Below are positions 16,731 to 25,529 of a DNA stretch of 64,000 bases, piece by piece. Origin of the DNA: Eubacterium sp. AF36-5BH (GTDB lineage Bacteria > Bacillota > Clostridia > Lachnospirales > Lachnospiraceae). The notes under the pieces are model-generated. The model worked only from the letters and a program-made list of their open reading frames with translations. It did no database searches and had not been told where the DNA came from. Where the stretch lies: assembly GCF_003460505.1 (NCBI RefSeq), contig NZ_QTVG01000002.1:84164-148163 (forward strand). Direction: 5' to 3'. How positions within the stretch are numbered: the first letter of the stretch is position 1; every line of letters starts with the position of its first letter. The position numbers and the translations under genes are program-made.

Positions 16731-17819
16731 ATGAAAGCATTAATAGCTATGAGTGGCGGTGTTGACAGCAGCGTTGCAGCAGTTTTTATGAAAGAAAAAG
16801 GATATGATCCAATAGGCGTTACAATGAAGCTTTACGACAACGAGGATATTAATATTTCTAATGAAAAAACATGTTGTTCATTAAGTGATATTGAAGATGC
16901 AAGAAGTATTGCTTTTCAAGAAGGATTTCCATATTATGTTTTCAATTTCAAGGCACAGTTTAGAGAAAAGGTAATGGACAAGTTTGTTAATTGTTATAAA
17001 TGCGGTATGACACCTAATCCATGTATTGACTGTAACAGATATTTGAAATTTGACGAGTTAGACAGAAGAGCCAAAGAGTTAGGCTGTGATGTTATCGTAA
17101 CAGGTCATTATGCAAGGATCAGATTTAACGAAGAGACAGGCAAGTACGAACTTCTTAAAGGTATAGATGACTCAAAAGACCAAAGTTATGTTCTTTATTA
17201 TATGACTCAGGAAGAATTAAGCAGAACAATGTTTCCTTTAGGGGAATATACAAAAGACGAAATCAGAAAGATTGCAGAAGAGCATAAACTAATTAACGCC
17301 AACAAACACGATAGTCAGGATATTTGTTTTATTCCTGACGGTAATCACATGAAGTTTATAGAAGAATATACTCATGAAAAAGTTGGCAGAGGTAATTTCC
17401 TTGATATTAATGGAAAAGTAATTGGCCATCACAATGGTTATTACAGATATACAGTAGGTCAGAGAAAAGGAATTAATGTTAATCGTGATGGAAAACATTA
17501 TGTATTAGAAATCAGACCGGAAACAAATGAAGTTGTAGTTGGTAGAAATAAAGACTTGTTTGCTAATCAGTTAATCGCATCTGATTTTAACTGGATTTCA
17601 GGTGAAACTCCAACAGAGCCTATAAGAATCAGTGGTCGAACAAGATACCATCAGCCATTAACAGAAGGAACAGCAGAAGTTTTAGAAAATGGTGACGTAA
17701 AAGTTACATTTGATGAACCAATCAGAGCCATTACAAAAGGCCAGTCAGTTGTTTTATATAACGGCGATGTTGTTTTAGGTGGCGGTGCCATAGTGAAATC
17801 AATGAACAGCCAGGTATAA
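16731..17819 (+). CDS. mnmA: tRNA 2-thiouridylase MnmA
   Basis: A 362-residue enzyme that thiolates U34 of Lys, Glu and Gln tRNAs using sulfur from IscS. The PP-loop SGGVDSSVA starts at residue 8. Two catalytic cysteines are in MTPNPCIDCNRYLKF and HDSQDICFI. The tRNA-binding and C-terminal beta-barrel segments are complete, and length matches the family. TAGGAGG stands 7 bases before the ATG. It follows nadA closely and fits the sulfur-transfer theme of the block. Confidence 0.96.
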   Translation: MKALIAMSGGVDSSVAAVFMKEKGYDPIGVTMKLYDNEDINISNEKTCCSLSDIEDARSIAFQEGFPYYVFNFKAQFREKVMDKFVNCYKCGMTPNPCIDCNRYLKFDELDRRAKELGCDVIVTGHYARIRFNEETGKYELLKGIDDSKDQSYVLYYMTQEELSRTMFPLGEYTKDEIRKIAEEHKLINANKHDSQDICFIPDGNHMKFIEEYTHEKVGRGNFLDINGKVIGHHNGYYRYTVGQRKGINVNRDGKHYVLEIRPETNEVVVGRNKDLFANQLIASDFNWISGETPTEPIRISGRTRYHQPLTEGTAEVLENGDVKVTFDEPIRAITKGQSVVLYNGDVVLGGGAIVKSMNSQV

Positions 17820-18067
17820 ATTTATCAATTAAGATTAGGGCTAACACCAAAAATATAATATGTGAACAAAAAAGCAATTTCTATTTAAACTATTTTTTAC
17901 AAAAACATAAAGTTTAGTAAGAAGAACAGTTTTAAGTAGAAGTTGCTTTTTTACAAAATAATTGGTGTTTTAACATAGGATTCAATATAGTAAAATAGAA
18001 AATATAAAAAACATCTTAAAACATACTAAATATATATACAATAAATATTTTTTTAAAAAAGTTAATA

Positions 18068-18140
18068 TTTCCTATTGACATTGTAGGAAATAAGTTGTAT
18101 CATTCCTATTGTAAACAAAACCTACTAAACATATAGGAAA
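18068..18140. promoter_or_regulatory. Operator cluster before cysK
   Basis: TTTCCTA-N9-TAGGAAA (18068-18090) is a perfect palindrome around the -35 box. Further half sites ATTCCTA (18102-18108) and TAGGAAA (18134-18140) follow. The first palindrome has the same half sites and N9 spacing as the iscS operator. The rest of the 569-base gap before cysK holds the promoter, a leader peptide gene and AT-rich sequence. Confidence 0.65.
18075..18103 (+). promoter_or_regulatory. Promoter of cysK
   Basis: TTGACA, 17-base spacer, TATCAT. The -35 box lies inside the first operator palindrome, and a further half site overlaps the -10 box. Confidence 0.75.
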
Positions 18141-18182
18141 TAAAACATTTCTTATAACAAGGAATTAAAAAGGAGTAAGGTA

Positions 18183-18281
18183 ATGAACAAGACAAAGACA
18201 GCGTATAATTACAAAATGAGAAAAACATACTGTTGTGTCAGAAGTTACATAGGAAATGCAAAGGCACGAATGTGCAGTTAA
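18183..18281 (+). CDS. Cysteine-rich leader peptide upstream of cysK
   Basis: A 32-codon open frame with AAGGAG 7 bases before ATG, placed between the cysK promoter and cysK. The peptide is basic and carries a Cys-Cys pair (TYCCVRSYIG) and a third Cys next to the end (RMCS). Ribosome stalling at Cys codons when charged tRNA-Cys is scarce would be a way to sense cysteine, as known for amino-acid leader peptides. No clear terminator lies between it and cysK (18282-18403), so control could act on translation instead. The role is inferred from position and composition. Confidence 0.55.
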   Translation: MNKTKTAYNYKMRKTYCCVRSYIGNAKARMCS

Positions 18282-18403
18282 TATATAATAAGAAGTAATG
18301 ATTTGAGATTACCGATGAGCCAATTAAATGTAAGCCAAAAGAAAGCTAAAGGAGATATCAAATTATTGAATTAAAGTTTTATAAAAAAATGGAGGAAACA
18401 AAA

Positions 18404-19336
18404 ATGGCAAAAGTTTACGAAAGTGCATCAGAGTTAGTTGGTAAGACACCACTACTTAAATTAAATAAATATCAGAAAAGCGTAGGAGTTAAGGACGCAA
18501 GCATTTTAGCAAAGCTTGAATATTTAAATCCTGCAGGAAGTGTTAAGGACAGAGTTGCTCTTCAGATGATTGAAGATTTAGAAGAGAGCGGACAGATTAA
18601 ACCAGGAGCAACTTTAATTGAGCCAACATCAGGAAACACAGGTATTGGTATTGCAGCAGTTGCCGCATCAAAGGGATACAAAGTAGTAATTACAATTCCT
18701 GAAACAATGAGTATTGAAAGAAGAAACATTATTAAAGCATACGGTGCTGAAATTGTTTTAACAGACGGAACAAAGGGAATGAAGGGCGCAATTGCTAAGG
18801 CTGAAGAGTTAAAGGAAGCAACTCCTGGTTCAGTAATTCTTGGACAGTTTGTAAATCCTTCAAATTCTAAGGTTCATAGATTAACAACAGGACCTGAAAT
18901 TTGGGAAGACACAGATGGGAAGGTTGACATTTTTGTTGCAGGCGTTGGTACAGGTGGTACTGTTACAGGTGTAGGTGAATATTTGAAATCAAAGAACCCT
19001 AACGTAAAAATTGTTGCAGTAGAACCAAAAGACAGTCCTGTTCTTTCAGAAGGCAAAGCTGGAGCACACAAGATTCAGGGTATTGGTGCAGGATTTGTTC
19101 CTGATGTACTTAATACAGAAATCTATGATGAAATTATTCCTGTATCAAATGAAGATTCTTTTGAAACAGGTAAGGCAATTGCGAAAACAGAAGGTGTTTT
19201 AGTTGGTATTTCATCAGGTGCAGCATTATTTGCAGCAAAGGAACTTGCAAAGAGACCTGAAAACAAAGGAAAAACTATTGTAGCATTATTTCCTGACTCA
19301 GGAGACAGATACTACAGCACAGCTTTATTCCAGTAG
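18404..19336 (+). CDS. cysK: Cysteine synthase A (O-acetylserine sulfhydrylase)
   Basis: A 310-residue PLP enzyme making cysteine from O-acetylserine and sulfide. The PLP Lys is in NPAGSVKDR, the substrate loop is TSGNTGIG, the phosphate loop GTGGTVTG, and the C-terminal Ser block PDSGDRY is intact. The ATG at 18404 follows TGGAGGAAAC with proper spacing; the ATG at 18389 would overlap it. Upstream lie an operator cluster, a promoter and a Cys-rich leader peptide, so expression is likely set by cysteine supply. metY follows. Confidence 0.96.
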   Translation: MAKVYESASELVGKTPLLKLNKYQKSVGVKDASILAKLEYLNPAGSVKDRVALQMIEDLEESGQIKPGATLIEPTSGNTGIGIAAVAASKGYKVVITIPETMSIERRNIIKAYGAEIVLTDGTKGMKGAIAKAEELKEATPGSVILGQFVNPSNSKVHRLTTGPEIWEDTDGKVDIFVAGVGTGGTVTGVGEYLKSKNPNVKIVAVEPKDSPVLSEGKAGAHKIQGIGAGFVPDVLNTEIYDEIIPVSNEDSFETGKAIAKTEGVLVGISSGAALFAAKELAKRPENKGKTIVALFPDSGDRYYSTALFQ

Positions 19337-19534
19337 AAATTAAATAGAAATATAAAAAAATAAACCAAAGATAGAATAACAAAAGAAAACATGGCTTTAT
19401 AATGACAGTAAATGTAAAGCTAGATAAAAGCACTGATTTTAGCAAAAATATATTGCAAAATAAAGAACAAAATACAATTGAATAAGAAATTATATTAAGT
19501 ATAGTAAACAAGAAAAACAGATAGGAGATTTTAA

Positions 19535-20824
19535 ATGAGCGAAAGAAATTATAGATTTGAAACATTACAGTTACACGTAGGACAGGAACAGCCGGATCCG
19601 GCAACAGATTCAAGAGCAGTACCAATTTACCAGACAACATCTTATGTATTTAAGAACTCAGCACATGCAGCAGCAAGATTTGGATTAGCTGATGCAGGTA
19701 ACATTTATGGTAGATTAACAAATTCAACACAGGGTGTATTCGAAGACAGAATCGCAAAACTTGAAGGTGGTGTAGCGGGTCTTGCAGTTGCATCAGGTGC
19801 AGCAGCAATTTCATACACAATTCAGGCTTTAGCAGGAGCAGGCGAACATATTGTTGCCCAGAAGACAATTTATGGTGGTACATCAAACCTTTTAGCACAT
19901 ACATTACCAAACTACGGTATCACAGCTACATTTGTAGATGCTCATAACTTAGAAGAAGTTGAAGGAGCAATTCAGGGAAATACAAAGGCTATCTACCTTG
20001 AAACATTAGGAAACCCTAACAGTGATATTCCTGATCTTGATGCAATCGCTGAAATTGCACATAAGCATGGACTTCCTGTAGTAGTTGATAACACATTTGG
20101 TACACCATACCTTATTCGACCAATCGAACATGGAGTAGACATTGTTGTTCATTCAGCAACTAAGTTCATCGGTGGCCATGGAACATCACTTGGTGGTGTA
20201 ATCGTTGACGGTGGTACATTTGATTGGGCTGCAAGCGGAAGATATCCTGGAATTTCAGAACCAAACCCAAGTTACCATGGCGTAAGATTTACAGAAGCAG
20301 CAGGTCCTGCAGCTTTTGCAACATACATTAGAGCAATTTTACTTAGAGATACAGGTGCAACAATTTCACCATTTAATGCTTTCTTATTACTTCAGGGTAC
20401 AGAAACATTATCTCTTAGAATTGAAAGACATAACGAAAATACTAAAAAGGTTGTTGAATATTTATCAAATCATCCATTAGTTGAAAAAGTAAATCATCCA
20501 TCATTACCAGATCACCCAGATCATGGGTTATATGAAAAATATTTCCCAAATGGTGGGGCAAGTATCTTTACTTTCGATATCAAGGGTGGTCAGGAAGAAG
20601 CTCATAAGTTTATTGATAATCTTCAGTTATTCTCATTACTTGCTAACGTTGCAGATGTTAAGTCATTAGTAATTCATCCTGCAACAACAACACATAGCCA
20701 GTGCACAGCTGAAGAATTAGCAGAACAGAACATTAATCCAAACACAATCAGATTATCAATTGGTACAGAAAACATTGATGATATTATTGAAGACTTAGAT
20801 GAAGCATTTAGGGCACTTCAGTAA
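19535..20824 (+). CDS. metY: O-acetylhomoserine sulfhydrylase
   Basis: A 429-residue PLP enzyme of the Cys/Met metabolism family that forms homocysteine (or uses other thiols) from O-acetylhomoserine. The PLP Lys is in VHSATKFIGGHG; other blocks are YGRLTNST, VASGAAA, YGGT and ETLGNPNSDIPD. The family length (~425-430, longer than MetB/MetC) and the insertion after the PLP Lys support MetY. TAGGAG precedes the ATG. With cysK it gives both routes of sulfide assimilation. A terminator follows at 20854. Confidence 0.94.
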   Translation: MSERNYRFETLQLHVGQEQPDPATDSRAVPIYQTTSYVFKNSAHAAARFGLADAGNIYGRLTNSTQGVFEDRIAKLEGGVAGLAVASGAAAISYTIQALAGAGEHIVAQKTIYGGTSNLLAHTLPNYGITATFVDAHNLEEVEGAIQGNTKAIYLETLGNPNSDIPDLDAIAEIAHKHGLPVVVDNTFGTPYLIRPIEHGVDIVVHSATKFIGGHGTSLGGVIVDGGTFDWAASGRYPGISEPNPSYHGVRFTEAAGPAAFATYIRAILLRDTGATISPFNAFLLLQGTETLSLRIERHNENTKKVVEYLSNHPLVEKVNHPSLPDHPDHGLYEKYFPNGGASIFTFDIKGGQEEAHKFIDNLQLFSLLANVADVKSLVIHPATTTHSQCTAEELAEQNINPNTIRLSIGTENIDDIIEDLDEAFRALQ

Positions 20825-20853
20825 TTAACATAACAATTGATTGAAAAATATAT

Positions 20854-20899
20854 AGGCAGGCATAGACGGGAAACTGTTTATGTCTGCCTTGATTTTTTT
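20854..20899 (+). terminator. Terminator after metY
   Basis: AGGCAGGCATAGAC pairs with GTTTATGTCTGCCT (two G-U pairs) and is followed by TGATTTTTTT. Confidence 0.85.
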
Positions 20900-21141
20900 A
20901 AAAATATTATAAGTACCATATAAATGAATGTGTACTTGATTTTTAAAATAAATAATATAAAATCGTTATAGGTATTAATATTTGTTTCGCGAAAATTATT
21001 TCGTGTGTGTTAAGGTTAAGTTCATTCATATTAGAGGACAGTTAGAATAAGAACTTTAGACACGATGATTTTATAAATAAATTAATGAAAATTGAACAAA
21101 TTAAGTAGTAAAAATTAAATAAATATATTGCGAGGTTGTAT

Positions 21142-22314
21142 ATGGATTATTATAAAAGAGCAGTAGAATTAAACGATGACACAGTAGCTAACAGACGTTA
21201 TATACACGAAAATGCAGAAGTAGGTTTGGAACTTCCAAACACAGTTGAATATATAATGAAGAAGTTAGAAGAGTATGGCTTAAAACCTGAAAAGTGTGGC
21301 CATGGTGTAACCGCAACAGTAGGTAGAGGTGGAAAAGTTATTTTACTAAGAGCAGATATGGACGCCCTTCCAATGACTGAGGAAAGTGGCGAAAGTTTTG
21401 CCAGCAAAAATAAAAATGCGGCACATTGTTGCGGCCATGATTTTCATGCAGCCATGTTATTAACAGCAGCAAGAATGTTAAAAGAAAACGAAAAAGAACT
21501 AAAGGGAACTGTTAAGTTTATGTTCCAGCCGGCAGAAGAAATTTTTGAAGGTAGCAAGGACATGGTAGAAAATGGCTTGCTTAAAAATCCAAAACCGGAT
21601 GTAGCACTTGCAACTCATGTGGTAGTTGGTAGAATCCCAATTGGAACTTATATGTATAACAGCAAAGATACAATGATGTATTCAGTTGACGGCTTTAAAA
21701 TCACTGCTAAGGGAAAAGGTTCTCATGGGGCATATCCTCATGTGGGAATAGATCCAATCAACATTGGGGCACACATTCATTTGGCATTACAGGAGTTAGT
21801 TGCAAGAGAAAGTGATCCTTCAAAAGCAGTTGCTTTGACAGTTGGAAAATTTCAGGCAGGTACAGCAGCAAACATTATACCTGAAACAGCAGTTTTAGAA
21901 GGCACTCTTCGAACAAACGATAGCAAAATGAGAGAAAAAATTGTTAACAGAATAAAAGAAGTAGCAGAAAAAACTGCAGAAGTTTATGGTGGCAGTGCAA
22001 GTATTGAAATGATATATGAAGTGCCTACAATAACATGCGATAGCAAACTTACGGAAGAGTTTGTTAAGTATATTAAAGAAATTAACGGCCCTGAAATGAT
22101 ACCGTATCCTGATGTTACAGCTAGTGCTTCAGACGATTTTGCAGTAATAGCTGAACAGATACCAAGCACGTATTTATATATTTCGGCAGGTTTTATGGAT
22201 GAGAGAGGTGATTATCCTGTTCATCATCCAAAAGTAAAGTTTAATGAAGAAGTTTGCCCTATAGGAGCCTCGGTTATGGCTCACTTGGCAACAAGATGGC
22301 TGGGAGAAAATTAA
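21142..22314 (+). CDS. M20 family amidohydrolase (N-acyl amino acid hydrolase type)
   Basis: A 390-residue metallopeptidase-like amidohydrolase. Metal and catalytic residues are in LLRADMDALPM, CCGHDFHAAM, FQPAEEIFEGS, LATHV and a late His (VHHPKVKF). The dimerisation insert is present (KGKGSHGAYPHVGIDPI). Such enzymes remove acyl groups from amino acids, indole-3-acetyl conjugates or hippurate-like substrates. The ATG at 21142 fits GCGAGG at 6 bases. The stop overlaps the ATG of a short frame that precedes the dehydrogenase gene, so the genes may form one unit. Substrate unknown. Confidence 0.9.
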   Translation: MDYYKRAVELNDDTVANRRYIHENAEVGLELPNTVEYIMKKLEEYGLKPEKCGHGVTATVGRGGKVILLRADMDALPMTEESGESFASKNKNAAHCCGHDFHAAMLLTAARMLKENEKELKGTVKFMFQPAEEIFEGSKDMVENGLLKNPKPDVALATHVVVGRIPIGTYMYNSKDTMMYSVDGFKITAKGKGSHGAYPHVGIDPINIGAHIHLALQELVARESDPSKAVALTVGKFQAGTAANIIPETAVLEGTLRTNDSKMREKIVNRIKEVAEKTAEVYGGSASIEMIYEVPTITCDSKLTEEFVKYIKEINGPEMIPYPDVTASASDDFAVIAEQIPSTYLYISAGFMDERGDYPVHHPKVKFNEEVCPIGASVMAHLATRWLGEN

Positions 22315-22451
22315 TGAATAACAAAAAAGAAGTAATTAGAATGATAAAATTTATGCTGTTTTCAATATCAGCAGTAGTTATTGAGGGTATAGTTTTTGGA
22401 AAAGCAACAGACACAAAGGAGACGATATCATGTTATCAAATAGAAGAATAG
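22314..22451 (+). CDS. 45-residue membrane peptide, possibly GtrA N-terminal remnant
   Basis: The frame starts at an ATG overlapping the amidohydrolase stop (TAATG) and runs 45 codons into the next gene. It has one hydrophobic segment (IKFMLFSISAVVIEGIVF) like the first membrane helix of GtrA-like proteins, which are normally ~120-150 residues with four helices. It is either a cut-down remnant or a translational linker. The overlap with the dehydrogenase start suggests it may at least couple translation. Confidence 0.4.
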   Translation: MNNKKEVIRMIKFMLFSISAVVIEGIVFGKATDTKETISCYQIEE

Positions 22452-23380
22452 TTATTATAGGAGCAGGTCACGTGGGAACTCATTGTGCAGCAGCACTGAG
22501 TTTTCAAAATATATGCGACGAGATAGTTTTTATTGACAGAGATAAGGAAAAAGAAAAAAGTCAGGCAATGGATTTAGCTGACAGTGTGGCATTTTTACAG
22601 TCGGCACCGGTTATAAGAGTTGGAGATTACAAAGATTGTGAAGATGCAGATATTATTGTAATTGCAGCAGGAGTACCAAGGCTACCGGGCCAGACAAGAC
22701 TTGATACATTAGGGGCATCAGTTGAATGTATTAAGGATGTTGTGGAAAACTTAAAGCCAGTGAAAATAAATGGTATTGTAATTACAATTACTAATCCTGC
22801 CGACATAATAGCTGATTATGTAAGGAAAGGGCTTGATTTGCCTAAAAATCAGGTATTTAGCACAGGTACATCATTAGACACAGCCAGAACAAGAAGAACC
22901 GTTGCAGATTTATGTAATGTAGATCCAAGAAGCGTTCTAGCTTTTGCAATGGGAGAACATGGCGATTCATCAATGGTTCCTTTTTCTCACATGACAATAT
23001 TTGGAAAGCCTTATAAAGAATTTGTATCAGAAAATAAGGGAAGAGTAAAAGAATTTTCTGAAGAAAAAGTAGTTGAAGGCACACATATGCGTGGAATGGA
23101 TATTATTAACGGAAAAGGTTCAACTGAATTTGGCATAGGTGCGGCACTTGCTGATATGGCAAAGGCTGTTTTAACAAATGAACACAGAATACTTCCTGCA
23201 TCAACTTTACTTGAAGGGGAATACGGTCAGAAAAATGTTCACGCAGGAGTGCCATGTATCATTGGTAGAAATGGCATTGAAAGTGTAGTGGAACTTCATT
23301 TGACAGAAGAGGAAAATAAGCAGTTTGCAAAATCCTGTGATATTATAAGAGAGCACATAAAAATGGCAGAGACTATTTAA
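22430..23380 (+). CDS. Malate/lactate dehydrogenase family enzyme
   Basis: A 316-residue NAD-dependent 2-hydroxyacid dehydrogenase. The nucleotide loop is GAGHVGTHCA, the catalytic His is in GEHGDSSMV and the Asp/Arg pair in TSLDTARTRR. In the mobile loop (AGVPRLPGQTRLD) the position that is Gln in lactate dehydrogenases (Q102) is Arg, as in malate dehydrogenases, so a dicarboxylic or other non-lactate substrate is suggested. Overall similarity is still nearer to the LDH-like MDH group. AAGGAG precedes the ATG. It is followed by a GldA-like dehydrogenase and a HAD phosphatase on the same strand. Confidence 0.85.
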   Translation: MLSNRRIVIIGAGHVGTHCAAALSFQNICDEIVFIDRDKEKEKSQAMDLADSVAFLQSAPVIRVGDYKDCEDADIIVIAAGVPRLPGQTRLDTLGASVECIKDVVENLKPVKINGIVITITNPADIIADYVRKGLDLPKNQVFSTGTSLDTARTRRTVADLCNVDPRSVLAFAMGEHGDSSMVPFSHMTIFGKPYKEFVSENKGRVKEFSEEKVVEGTHMRGMDIINGKGSTEFGIGAALADMAKAVLTNEHRILPASTLLEGEYGQKNVHAGVPCIIGRNGIESVVELHLTEEENKQFAKSCDIIREHIKMAETI

Positions 23381-23404
23381 AGTTAAAAACAGAAAGAAGG
23401 AAAA

Positions 23405-24490
23405 ATGGAAAATTACAGCATACATCTTCCAAGTTATTCTATTGGAGACAAGGTATATAACAAGATTCCCGAAATATGTGGAACTTATGGAAAAAAGATT
23501 ATTGCAATTGGTGGTCATAAGGCAATTAATGCAGCAAGAGAAAAAATAGAAAAAGCAATTGAAGGTTCAGATTTAGAAATACTGGATTTTTTATGGTACG
23601 GTGGAGAGGCAACTTATGAAAATGTCGAAGCCTTAATGGAAAATCAGCTTGTAAAAGAAGCCGACATAATTTTTGCAATTGGTGGTGGAAAATCAACAGA
23701 TACAGGAAAATGCTTGGGGGTAAAAATAGACAAACCGGTATTTTCTTTTCCAACAATAGCATCAAACTGTTCAGCTTGTACAAGTGTGTCCATAATGTAT
23801 TATCCTGATGGAAGATTTAAGGAGCCTTTCTTTTATCCGGCACCACCGGTTCATGCTTTTATTGATACAGAAATTACAGTAAATTCACCATCAAGATATT
23901 TATGGGCTGGTATGGGCGACACTTATGCAAAATATTTTGAAGCTGAAATGTCTTCAAAAGGAGAGGAATTACAGCATTATTTCCAAATGGGTGTAAATGC
24001 AAGCCGAATGTGTTACGAGCCTATAATGAAATATGGAAAAGCTGCCATGGATTCAAATGACAGAAAACAAAATTCTTATGAATACGAGCAGGTTGTATTG
24101 GCAATTATAGTATCAACTGCTGTTGCTTCAATTTATCTTACGGCAGAGCACACAGTTCATTACAATTCAGGATTGGCACATGCTATATTTTATTCTTTGA
24201 CAGCGCATCCTCATATTGAAAAAAATCATCTTCATGGGGAAGTTGTAAGTTATGGTGTTTTAAATCTTTTACTTGTAGACAACAATATGGAAGATTTTGA
24301 AACAGTATATAAATTTAACAAGTCAGTAGGACTTCCAACATGTCTTAAAGATTTGGAATTTACAAAAGACAACATAGAACAATTAGCAGAAAATGCGGTA
24401 ATAATGAAAGATATCGAGCATAACCCATACGTTATTACAAAGGAAATGTTAATAACATCAATGGAAAAATTAGAAGAATTAAATAAATAA
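23405..24490 (+). CDS. GldA-like iron/zinc alcohol dehydrogenase
   Basis: A 361-residue member of the glycerol dehydrogenase branch of metal-containing alcohol dehydrogenases. Cofactor-binding motif AIGGGKSTDTGK, hinge PTIASNCSACTSVSIMY, and metal ligands in MGDTYAKYFEA (Asp), the GLAHAIFYSL block and the HLHGEVVSYG block (His). Such enzymes oxidise glycerol or reduce 2-oxo acids (GldA and YbdH/HcxA types). AGAAAGGAA lies before the ATG. It is preceded by the MDH-like gene (24 bases) and followed by the HAD gene. The substrate cannot be told. Confidence 0.88.
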   Translation: MENYSIHLPSYSIGDKVYNKIPEICGTYGKKIIAIGGHKAINAAREKIEKAIEGSDLEILDFLWYGGEATYENVEALMENQLVKEADIIFAIGGGKSTDTGKCLGVKIDKPVFSFPTIASNCSACTSVSIMYYPDGRFKEPFFYPAPPVHAFIDTEITVNSPSRYLWAGMGDTYAKYFEAEMSSKGEELQHYFQMGVNASRMCYEPIMKYGKAAMDSNDRKQNSYEYEQVVLAIIVSTAVASIYLTAEHTVHYNSGLAHAIFYSLTAHPHIEKNHLHGEVVSYGVLNLLLVDNNMEDFETVYKFNKSVGLPTCLKDLEFTKDNIEQLAENAVIMKDIEHNPYVITKEMLITSMEKLEELNK

Positions 24491-24510
24491 AATTGCAAAG
24501 GATAAGATTA

Positions 24511-25320
24511 ATGGACAAGAAAATAATATTTTTGGATTTAGATGGAACATTAACAAATGATGAAAAGAAAATTACACCTAAAACAAAAGAAGCCCTTATG
24601 GACATTCAAAGAAGAGGTCATATTGTGGCTCTTGCGTCTGGCAGACCAACGCCTGGCATGGGATTTATTGCAAAAGAGCTGGAACTTGAAAAATATGGTG
24701 GATATGTTATGTCATTTAATGGTGGAAAAATTATCGACTGGAAAACAAAGGAGACAGTTTTTGAGAATACTCTGGATAGAAAATATCTTCCTGATTTAAT
24801 AAGATATGCAAGACAAAACAATCTGGGGCTGATTACTTATGACAACAAGCAGGGACTTGTGGCTACACGAGTAGATCCGTATGTAATGCTTGAAACTGTA
24901 AAAATCAACAGAATACCGGCATTTTTAACAGATGTAGTAAAGTATGTGGACTACAATCCAAACAAATGCCTTTACACTGTAGATCCTGAAATTTCAGAGT
25001 ATCACGAAAAAAGGCTTGCCGAAAAATTCGGAGATGTTCTTTCAGTGTATCGTTCTACAGATTACTTTATTGAAATTGTACCAAAGGGAATTGACAAAGC
25101 TGCATCAATTAAAGTTTTAATTGACAAATTAAACATACCTCATGAAAATACAATTGCCTGTGGTGATGGATTTAATGATTTGTCAATGATTAAATATGCA
25201 GCAGTTGGTGTTGCAATGGAAAATGCTGTAGATGCAGTGAAAGAAAATGCTGATTATATTACAGCATCAAACAACGATGATGGTATAGCAAAGGTAGTAG
25301 AAAAGTTTATAACGGATTAA
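24511..25320 (+). CDS. Cof-type HAD phosphatase
   Basis: A 269-residue HAD-superfamily hydrolase of the Cof (type IIB) group, cytosolic, usually acting on sugar phosphates or flavin/PLP phosphates. Motif I is FLDLDGTLTND, motif II ALASGRP, and motifs III/IV lie in ACGDGFNDLSMIKYA. The cap domain between is complete. The ATG at 24511 fits AAAGGA at 8 bases. It follows the GldA-like gene by 20 bases and probably shares its transcript. Confidence 0.92.
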   Translation: MDKKIIFLDLDGTLTNDEKKITPKTKEALMDIQRRGHIVALASGRPTPGMGFIAKELELEKYGGYVMSFNGGKIIDWKTKETVFENTLDRKYLPDLIRYARQNNLGLITYDNKQGLVATRVDPYVMLETVKINRIPAFLTDVVKYVDYNPNKCLYTVDPEISEYHEKRLAEKFGDVLSVYRSTDYFIEIVPKGIDKAASIKVLIDKLNIPHENTIACGDGFNDLSMIKYAAVGVAMENAVDAVKENADYITASNNDDGIAKVVEKFITD

Positions 25321-25323
25321 TGA

Positions 25324-25428
25324 TGGGATGAATGTATTACTTCTAAACCTGATGAAGCAATTGATGATTTAGAAAATGGTCGTGTACTTACAGAGGAAGA
25401 GTTATGGGAAGAAATTGACAGCATATAG
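25324..25428 (+). pseudogene. Antitoxin C-terminal remnant (RelB/DinJ-like)
   Basis: 34 codons without a start follow the HAD stop. The peptide (KPDEAIDDLENGRVLTEEEL, then WEEIDSI) resembles the toxin-neutralising tail of RelB/DinJ-type antitoxins. The N-terminal DNA-binding part and any toxin gene are missing. Family assignment is by resemblance only. Confidence 0.4.
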
Positions 25429-25473
25429 AGGATTAGGTATGGAAACAAAAGACTGCAAAATAGAAATTTAGGG

Positions 25474-25502
25474 TTGACTGACAGAAATGGTTGACGTATA
25501 AT
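25474..25502 (+). promoter_or_regulatory. Promoter of the T-box/trpXYZ operon
   Basis: TTGACT, 17-base spacer, TATAAT. It places the transcript start close to 25509, just before the T-box leader. Confidence 0.75.
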
Positions 25503-25529
25503 TCTTACTAACAGTTGAAGATGACCATT

